In this document: piece by piece, positions 56,424 to 64,000 of the stretch
Position numbering within the stretch: the first letter of the stretch is position 1
Layout: the number at the start of each line of letters is the position of its first letter
From: Distichodus sexfasciatus
Taxonomy: Eukaryota; Chordata; Actinopteri; Characiformes; Distichodontidae
DNA: 64,000 nucleotides
Reading direction: 5' to 3'
NCBI GenBank assembly: GCA_032718565.1
Contig: JAVGVS010000002.1
Location: 11,356,218 to 11,420,217, forward strand
Notes under the pieces: generated by a model
What the model saw: only the letters and a program-made list of their open reading frames with translations
Databases searched by the model: none
What the model was told of the DNA's origin: nothing
Translations under genes and position numbers: made by a program

Positions 56424-56571
56424 TGAGTGATTATTTGTCAGTGTGAACACACCACACGGTACAGTACCTTGCTCATGAGTACCTCAGTGGTACCTTTACC
56501 GGTCCAGGACTTGAACCTGCGACTTTCTGATCATGGGACCAACTCCATAACTGTAATTACCATGACACGAG
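56424..56571 (-). mobile_element. tRNA-derived SINE (GGTCACATTT family), partial
   Basis: GTGAGTGATTATTTGTC, GGTACAGTACCTTGCTCATG and CTTGAACCTGCGAC are the reverse complement of the complete copy; the middle is deleted. Confidence 0.7.
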
Positions 56572-56599
56572 TTGGTTGATGGCAAATTAATGACACTGA

Positions 56600-57610
56600 A
56601 AATGAACAAAAACTAACAGTGTCAAATTTTACTTTATTCTTTTAGGCAGCTGCTTAAGTTTCAAAGCCTTTTTTGGGCCAAGATGTAATTTCGAGTAAAT
56701 TTGTTGAAAGTAGGACTGGAAACATTAATCCCTTATGGCAGGCGATTAATCTGGATTGCAATGTGTTATTTTTATTATAAATGTATCATCTGACCAAGTT
56801 GGAAGCAGACTTCCACCTATTAGTGTAAGAAACATTATACGTCACTTTTTAATAACTCCACTTTATTTTTTTTGGTCAAAAAAGGTTGCAATTTTGTATA
56901 AATCACAATGTTTAAAGTAAATTCTAGTGATGTTTAGGAGCAAATGAGCAAAATGAGAAAAGTTTGGTATTCAGTGATCGACCTTAAGCTGTCGCTTGTC
57001 TATGGGCACTGCTGACTCTTTTTAAAGAAGACTAATTTTTTAAGTTTGTCATCTTTCTAAACATATAAGCATCTAAAGCATCTGATTTAGCTGCCATTAC
57101 TGTTATATTGATTAGAGAAAATGAGCTTTTACACTATTTTGTTTGGGTCAACATTCCTACTCCTGCACTACCGTTCATGCTACAGCAACATCGACATGCT
57201 TCATGAGCCCACTGGGCATCACACACCAGGCCTTGTGCTGTTGTAAAGACCTACAGATTGGGCTGATTTACCCCAGTCCCCAGTCCCACCTGTGTGTGTG
57301 TGTGTGTGTGTATCTGCAGTAAAAACACTGTCTCCATTAAAATAATATGTGACATTGCTGATACTAGGCATTATTGATCCCCATGAGATTGTTTTAAAGA
57401 ATCAAAGGTTAACACATGGATATAAAATGAGGAAAATGAGAAAACAGGTACAGTGTTTTACTGCAACATATGCAAATATACATGTAAATACTATTCCTAA
57501 AGATTACCAAAAATACAAAAATATGGCTCTTTGATTAAATATGAACAAATATTGGGAGGCTCAAGACTTTTGCACAGTACTGCTCATGAAAGCATCATAC
57601 AAATATGAGA

Positions 57611-57644
<34 letters not shown>

Positions 57645-57880
57645 AAGAAACAGAGAACGGATTTGTGTGAAGACATGGTTGCCTCTTAAAAGAAGTTAAA
57701 TTTCATATGGAAAATGTTCCTTATAGAAAAGTTCCTGCTGTGTATATGAAAAGAATCAAAAGATTTGTTACTGTTCTTAGAGTTAGGATGAGGTAATATT
57801 TTTGATAATTATTATTTAACCCTGGTCATTATGTAAGTCACTGGAAAGATAGCGAGATGTGAATAAAATAGTGTGAATAG
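56600..57880. other. Gene-free stretch with microsatellites and a Tc1-type end
   Basis: AT-rich. Contains (GT)n at 57292-57311, (GA)n at 57606-57643, and AGACTTTTGCACAGTACTG at about 57568, which looks like one terminus of a Tc1-type element without its partner. Confidence 0.45.
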
Positions 57881-57899
57881 CGCTGCTAGATGTGAATAA

Positions 57900-58480
57900 A
57901 ACTACTTGGCAGCAATGTGTGCAAGACAACTTTTCCATACAGACTTCTCTTCTTTTGTGCTTTGTTTTGCAAACATAAAGCCCTATTGTTCATCTTCTTT
58001 CTTGATCACATTTTAAACAAACATGGAGCGAAAAAGAGTCTTTGTGCAGAATCCTCACATAGCCGGTTCTGTGTTGAGCATCCACCAGAGCGTCAACCCA
58101 GCGCAGTGTTGATCAGAGTGAGAGCCTGGCCTGTTTGGAGCTGTGCTGGCTGCTGAAGGAAAATCAATAACCTGGAGGCAAGCTAATTAACGGCAAATCA
58201 TTTAACCCTGTCTCAGCAATACATAAAATGTGGCCATTATGTGCAGCAGAGTTAATAATAGATAAATCTGCCTTGCTTTTATGAAGGAAAATAAAAGCTA
58301 CCTCTGATTATATAAGGGGGCAAGAAGGCGATGGCCGGGGGTTCAATCATAGTGGAAATATGGGTCAGGAAATACACAAGCACTAGTCAGGGCTGTGAAC
58401 AAGTGCTCTGATAGATACGAGCCAAATCATAATAACAGAGGCAGCTGTGGAGTAGATAAGTACTTGGGGCAGTTGTTAGG
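57900..58480. promoter_or_regulatory. Candidate regulatory block
   Basis: Non-repetitive, with AAGCTAATTAACGGC, GTTAATAATAGATAAATC and CTGATTATATAAGG words. No exon supported. Confidence 0.2.
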
Positions 58481-58484
58481 TTAG

Positions 58485-58600
58485 GTTGCAACAGTTCGGG
58501 AGTTGTCCCCATGATTGGAGGGTCACTGATTTAAGTCCCGGACTGGTAAAGGTACCACTGAGGTACTCTTGAGCAAGGTATTGTCCCCTAGCACTGGCAT
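58485..58600 (+). mobile_element. tRNA-derived SINE (GGTCACATTT family), 5' part
   Basis: GATTGGAGGGTCACTGATTT, GGTAAAGGTACCACTGAGG and GAGCAAGGTATTGTCCCC match the first half of the complete copy. It breaks off into another repeat. Confidence 0.65.
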
Positions 58601-58604
58601 ATTG

Positions 58605-58655
58605 TTTTGGAGGAAACGACAGTGATTAGTCAAAAATTGCAGAAATGTTGCAATA
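58605..58655. repeat. Fragment of the hAT MITE at 60323
   Basis: GGAAACGACAGTGATTAGTC and AAAAATTGCAGAAATGTTGC match 60573-60622 almost base for base. Confidence 0.75.
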
Positions 58656-59195
58656 GTTGCTAACTATGTTAACAAAAGCATAGTTGCTATCTATGTTAAC
58701 AAAACTATGTTAGTTGCTAATGTACAATATATTAGTTGCAAACGTTTCACTATGTTAGTTGCTAATGAACTCTGTGTTAATTGCTAATGTACACTATGTT
58801 AGTTGCTAATGTACACCATGTTAGTTGCTAATGTACACTATGTTAGTTGCTAACGTTACACTATGTTAGATGCTAATGTACACTATGTTGTAGTTGCTAA
58901 TGTACACCATGTTAGTTGCTAATGTACACCATGTTAGTTGCTAATGTACACTATGTTAGTTGCTAATGTACACTATGTTAGTTGCTAACGTTACACTATG
59001 TTAATTGCTAATGTACACTATGTTAGTTGCTAATGTACACTATGTTAGTTGCTAACGTTACACTATGTTGTAGTTGCTAATGTACACTATGTTAGTTGCT
59101 AACGTTACACTATGTCATAGTCGCTAATGTACACTATATTAGTTGCTAACGTTACACTATGTCATAGTTGCTAATGTACACTATGTTAACACTAC
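58656..59195. repeat. 22-23-bp minisatellite
   Basis: About 24 units of TTAGTTGCTAATGTACACTATG and a 23-base variant with AACGTTACAC. Early units are more diverged than the middle ones. Begins directly at the hAT fragment. Confidence 0.95.
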
Positions 59196-59399
59196 GTTAC
59201 TCTCATCTGAAGTCAGGAAGTGCCAGCAGGACATACATCATGTGTCCCTGAAATAGCTTGGATTAGCTTTTTCTCTGCAGCTTGTAGTGTAGCTAACTCC
59301 TATATTAAAACAGTAGCTTGACTGAAGCTTAGTTACTTTTCATCATAAGTAGCTTGGAGCTTGAAAGACGCCTCCCCAACACAGCACACACCATCAAAT

Positions 59400-59990
59400 C
59401 TCTACATGTCTCGTTGCTTTGTTTGCTTTCAAATATTTTCAGAGTGATTACATGAAATTCACAAAGACTGCAGGACCTGTGACCCTGTCTGCAGTGGGTC
59501 AGTTTTACTGCCGCCCAAAAACCATCAGCCTCTGCCCCGAGTAAGAACGGATGGATCTAGTTTTGACATGAGCGAAGAGGCAGAGCTGTAGCAACTCCAA
59601 ACCTCGCTCCGAGGCCACGAAGTCTGGGAAAGACAGCGAGATGGAGACACAGCCCAAAAAGTCCAAACAGAGATTTATTTGGTCTGCGTGTACCACGCTC
59701 TCCCTCACCCTGTGGCACTCGGCGATCAATAATTGAACAGACCGAGGATAATAGCCTCTACACACACATACAGACACACACACATACACTGCGCTGTTTC
59801 AGAGCACGTGGGAACACAGGAGAAACTCATTTGGAGGTGAAATAAATTCCCACTAGAATTCCAAACACTGCCTGCCTTTAACAGATGGACAGAGAACATC
59901 TCACTGGCCTGCTCTTTACCTCGCGCCTCTGCATAGCCGCGTCATTCAGTCTGTTTCTTCACTCCACATCTTTACCAGATACAGCTCACA
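59400..59990. promoter_or_regulatory. Candidate regulatory block
   Basis: Mostly non-repetitive, mixed GC, with a short CA tract at 59760-59790. No exon supported. Confidence 0.2.
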
Positions 59991-60009
59991 CCAACCCCAC
60001 AAAGTACGG

Positions 60010-60828
60010 GTATCACAAGTTTCGTCAGCATTTGATATTGTATTAATTCAATGGACAACAGTTTGATGTTGTCCAATATCACCAATTTGCTACAATAAAA
60101 TTTCGATTTGATACAGTTCAAGACACGATGATCAATATAAGACAATATATACCGATTTAACACAATTACTTCCATTCATATCAAATCACAAAAAACAACT
60201 ACTATATCATTTGAGATTTTTATTCCTGAGATATGGCCCACAGTAGCCTGTGTTATCTGCTTAATAAAAGCTGTGACGAAACCAACTGATGTCTTCATGC
60301 TTGTGAGGGACGTTATAATATGCAGTCCCTCCAGGATTTCATGGGCTTTTTTTGAGATTGTTGCGCCTAAAGTGCCTGATTTTGTGGCAGCTTTAAAAAA
60401 AAATTGTGATAAAAGTTGCAGTGTTTTAGGCGTTCTGTTGAAATAAAGTTGCAGGAGCAAGTCAATGTTGCAGAAAATTTTGCGATTTTGTTCCCCTTTA
60501 TAATGATTCTTTAACAATTAATTAAAATGAAGCGAACAAACCCACAATTATTTTTATTAACCATTAATCAACGTTTTGGGGGAAACGACAATAATTGGTC
60601 AAAAATTGCAGAAAAGTTGCGGTAATAAGTTAAAATTGCATGGAACTAATACATTTGCGAGGATTGGCTGAATTGCGTTGATAGTTGCGATCACAATATC
60701 ATGATATCCTGGAGGGTCTGAATATGTATGATGTTTGATCAATGTTTTAATTTTGGAATGACGGTATGGACTTGATAATTGTTGAATTGATGTATCAATG
60801 TAGATCAAAGTATTGTTACACCCCTAAT
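60010..60828. mobile_element. hAT-like element hosting another element
   Basis: The right end ATTGTTACACCCCTA (ending about 60828) and the left TACGGGTATCACAA (about 60005) are imperfect inverted partners. GATATTGTATTAATTCAATGG and TTGAATTGATGTATCAATG resemble each other as subterminal arms. The 398-bp MITE sits inside. Confidence 0.45.
60323..60720. mobile_element. hAT-type MITE
   Basis: Inverted ends CAGTCCCTCCAGGAT and ATCCTGGAGGGTCTG, flanked by AATATG on both sides (60317-60322 and 60721-60726). No transposase. Confidence 0.75.
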
Positions 60829-60861
60829 GAAGTTTGTGCGCCATGGGGCACTGGTTTGCAG

Positions 60862-60975
60862 TGCAGTGGGTAGATGACGTGCAGTACACCGGGAGCGGTG
60901 CTTGGGGATGGTACCTTGCTCATGAGTACCACAGTGGACCAACGTCGTAACTGTTACGCTACCAACTGCCCACCA
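60862..60975 (-). mobile_element. tRNA-derived SINE (GGTCACATTT family), partial
   Basis: GGTGCTTGGGGATGGTACC and TTGCTCATGAGTACCACAGT, then a reversed head ending CGTAACTGTTACGC. Confidence 0.65.
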
Positions 60976-61019
60976 AGAAGCGTTGGTAATTTTAGTGTTT
61001 CAGTCTCGTGCAGGCAAAG

Positions 61020-61740
61020 GACTCTATATTCGTTCAGCAATGAAAATGTGAAACAGTGCCCCCCAGGGTCACGAAATCACAAAAATCGATGTATTGGTGT
61101 AAGCCTGCCCTGACCACTTGCTATAGCCCCCTCTCTCTAGAACCAGCCTGGCTAATGGCAGCTTTAATAGTGACTTCGTCTGGGTTGAGTACGACGGTAC
61201 AACCCAACCTCCAGCTGGGAGATACTGTGAAAAGCAACGGTGGAATTCTAGCTGGACATAAATCGGGGAAGTAGTCAGCAAGGAGTGCGGCGGCTGATGA
61301 CGGGCCGCTGTTAAGTGCGCAGCTTGCCACAAGCTCCAAAAAGCCCCATTATTTTAGGGTAAAGAGGGGTGAAACGCAGAGAGCCACTTTTCTGCTGGGA
61401 GCCTGGACTTAATGCAGTGCAAATGGGGCTAGAGTGCATTGGCACCTTTTTGGCACGATGCACCGCCTCGCTGCCATGACAGACACAACGCACTTTGTTT
61501 TTCATTTTTTTAAAACCCACGCAACCCTGCTCCTTTACCGCCGGTAGCTGGTAATGGCTGGCGGATTGTGTGACCGCACTCAATCCTGTCATTGTTTGAG
61601 AAAATCACTGGGTGTTGTTTGATTTTTCTTTGACTTTTTTGAAGCCAAGAACACAATCCCTTCTTGCTTACAGGATGGAATTAGCCGCTAAATAGGAGGA
61701 GAACTCGGGCTACTCCTCACCAAAGTGCTGAATAGATATT
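61020..61740. promoter_or_regulatory. Candidate regulatory block
   Basis: Non-repetitive, GC near balance, no coherent exon. Overlapping short frames in both strands show no domain. Confidence 0.2.
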
Positions 61741-61922
61741 GGTGTGAATAAACAGAACTGTCAGTCATCTCTCATTGGTCCAGGAGGGGGAGCTGGACCT
61801 ATCAGTCATCTGACCCAATTATCAAGGAAGGGAAGAGATGAGCTGATGGGTGTTCCAGGGCCAGGTGCTGGCCCATTCCGGGTTAAAGAAGTCCTGCTGA
61901 GAACAAGAGTAGGGTCCGGATT

Positions 61923-61924
<2 letters not shown>

Positions 61925-61960
<36 letters not shown>
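61925..61960. repeat. (GA)n microsatellite
   Basis: About 17 GA units. Confidence 0.95.
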
Positions 61961-61961
<1 letters not shown>

Positions 61962-62490
61962 GAAAGAGAGAGTGTGAGGATAGTTATGAGAGAGAGATGC
62001 TGTGTGCTTATTACTTTACTTCTCACCAACCTTGGCAGTGAGTCCAGGGTTCAGGGCAGGAGATTAATTTTTGACGATGCGATCGATCGGGTGAGGTTTT
62101 TTTTTCTTCACCTCCTTCCCATCTCGCTCACACAGACACATCTAATTTGCTGCTTATCTTAAACTTATCGAGTTTTGAGCATTGTTAAATCATACCTTTC
62201 AGCTGTTTAATTTCAACACCAACCCTCCCCTTCCCACTTCTCCATCCACCCTCCACCCTCCTTTGTGCCCCGCCCCACCCCCGTTTTGCACTTCCCGAGT
62301 GTACACCAGCACTTTATATTTACCCCTCCCTCGAAAAGGAGCGAAGAGAGGGGAGCAAGGGAATGAGGCACCCAAGGGGTGATGAGAATCGTTCTCCTCC
62401 TAATGCGGCCTCCACCTCCTTCTCTACTGCTCTTTCATGGCTGAGGTGCCTCTTATGAAATGCTGATGTGGATCTACCCCTCCCCTACTC

Positions 62491-62491
<1 letters not shown>

Positions 62492-62526
<35 letters not shown>
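62492..62526. repeat. (CT)n microsatellite
   Basis: About 17 CT units, followed about 200 bases later by a complementary GA-rich run at 62710-62765. Confidence 0.95.
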
Positions 62527-62528
<2 letters not shown>

Positions 62529-62559
62529 TCTCCCTCTCTTCCGTCTCTCCCTCAGGTCT

Positions 62560-63370
62560 TTCTTCTCCCTCTCTTCCCCGTGGCAATAGATCAGATTTCC
62601 TCTGGGGAAATCATTACTTGGCATCATTACCATCTCCAACACTTTTATCTGCGGGGCCTTGTTTCCACCCCTCATCACTTGATTAAGTTTAGCGAGGAGG
62701 GAGGGGAGGAGAGAGTGAGTGAGAGAAGGAGAGAGAGAGAGAGAGAGGGCGAGAAAGAGAGAAACTTTAACACTAACTCTAATAAATAGACATTGAAGGA
62801 TCCTTTTGATTGGGTGCTGTTAGGGTACCAGGGTGCTAGTTATTTATTGTCCAGTGGGAGCTCTCGTTTGGAACACACACACACACACACACAATTCTTG
62901 TATGGTTGAAACACAATGTCTTCACCGAGGACAAAAGCACCCTTATTGTAGGTGGGATTAGGCCTAGCAGATGCTCTCTTTCTCTCCTTATTAGCAATGG
63001 TAATGAAGACTGTGACCTGCTGATCTGCTTCATGTCATTTGTTCCAAATGGTGCTAATTAGATGATGCCGATTCCAAACACACTTCCAAAAAAAAATGTT
63101 TCAATCAAGGTGTGCAGAACTGTTCCGTCAGATGCAGAGAACATCGGCTTTGTGCGAAACAGAAAAGAGAGGAGAACTGCTAAAACACTTCCTCACAGTC
63201 AACCTGCCAGGATCTAAGCGTTCCAAATAATCAATAAATCTTGTGCTGATTAATTCATGCAATATTAGAATATTCACATCATTTATTAATGTGCCAAACG
63301 CTTCACTGTAGTAAACGCCCGTCTCCTCTTACACAAGCATACAAGAAATAATCACTGTTTTAACAGCATT
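62560..63370. promoter_or_regulatory. Candidate regulatory block
   Basis: Includes non-repetitive parts (62575-62690 and 62930-63330) with CTAATTAGATGATG and CTGATTAATTCATGC, and a (CA)n at 62874-62893. No exon. Confidence 0.25.
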
Positions 63371-63397
63371 GGCTTGAAGGTTGAGCTAGACACATTT

Positions 63398-63447
63398 GTA
63401 CACACACACACACACACACGCAAACAGACACACACACACACACACCC
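63398..63447. repeat. (CA)n microsatellite
   Basis: Two CA runs separated by CGCAAACAGA. Confidence 0.95.
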
Positions 63448-63449
63448 GC

Positions 63450-64000
63450 CTCATCCCACGTATCTGACCCGCAGCTGTTTGGACCCACAATGCACAGCAT
63501 GAGCGTGGGCGTTCTTTACCAGCGGGGTCACAGGTCACCAGTCGAGGCAGAAAGCAGACATCTTTCTTCTCTATTACTAATATAAACACAGCTAACTGAC
63601 AAATAAGCAAACAAACAAACAGGAACACAGAAGAGACACCAACTTCCTTCACTCTGTCGAGAACGAATGGAGGTTTAGATGATGGGAGACACACTAGTAG
63701 CATCTGAAATATAGTTCTATAGACACCATATAGACGCTGACCTTTGAGCTTCAAGAAGCTTCACGATTCTTTTCTCACCATTTACATATCACATATTTAT
63801 AAAAGCATAACGTAGGGAAATTCTAAATTCTTTTAATGAAAATGATTAACTTTTAAAAGGTAAAAATTAAAGAACGTTAGGAAAATGCTGCATTATTGTA
63901 GAGAATATATTCCTAAAATAAATATTAAAATGATAAACATCTGCATGTTTTGACTATGTATGTTCAAGAGTGCCATTTGTGTTGGTGTTATGGGTTTGTC
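63450..64000. other. Right edge of window, nothing firm
   Basis: No exon, RNA gene or repeat terminus recognised. An (AAAC)n-like short run lies at 63608-63622. Confidence 0.35.

Noticed and set aside
58656..59195. CRISPR-like array
   Set aside because: Units are directly tandem with no unique spacers, and the genome is a vertebrate; it is a minisatellite.

Overview
The window is nuclear DNA from a ray-finned (teleost) fish. Three gene families have vertebrate exon-intron structure with GT-AG splice sites. The gaps are full of teleost-type mobile DNA: Tc1/mariner, hAT, piggyBac-like and CACTG-ended DNA transposons, tRNA-derived SINEs, LINE tails and microsatellites. The species cannot be named from the sequence alone.

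Layout. 1-508: LINE fragment on the minus strand. 742-4967: the last eight coding exons of helb (DNA helicase B); the 5' part lies upstream of the window. 6268-9730: transposon cluster, with a SINE inside a CACTG-ended element inside a mariner, followed by an hAT-like element. 10110-23096: complete dera (deoxyribose-phosphate aldolase), nine coding exons encoding 318 aa, with promoter and poly(A) signal. Its introns hold a Tc1 copy, an hAT copy with perfect target-site duplication, and a CpG-rich non-coding block. 23.1-42.3 kb: about 19 kb without a recognisable gene, made of repeats alternating with non-repetitive blocks that look like candidate cis-regulatory DNA. 42.3-48.9 kb: two mgst1 (microsomal glutathione S-transferase 1) genes in tandem, both on the plus strand, each preceded by the same 17-bp sequence containing an antioxidant-response-element core. 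49-64 kb: a second gene-free stretch with candidate regulatory blocks, SINEs, a 22-23-bp minisatellite and microsatellites.

Function. helb acts in DNA replication and repair, dera in deoxyribose-phosphate breakdown in the cytosol, and mgst1 in membrane-bound glutathione detoxification. They are neighbours, not one pathway. dera and MGST1 are also close together on human 12p12.3 (established knowledge), whereas human HELB is on 12q. I found no undescribed molecular system. The best leads are the shared antioxidant-response sequence upstream of the duplicated mgst1 genes, a (GT)n tract where the polypyrimidine tract of dera exon 8 should be, the CpG-rich block inside dera, and several layered transposon insertions whose order can be read directly.
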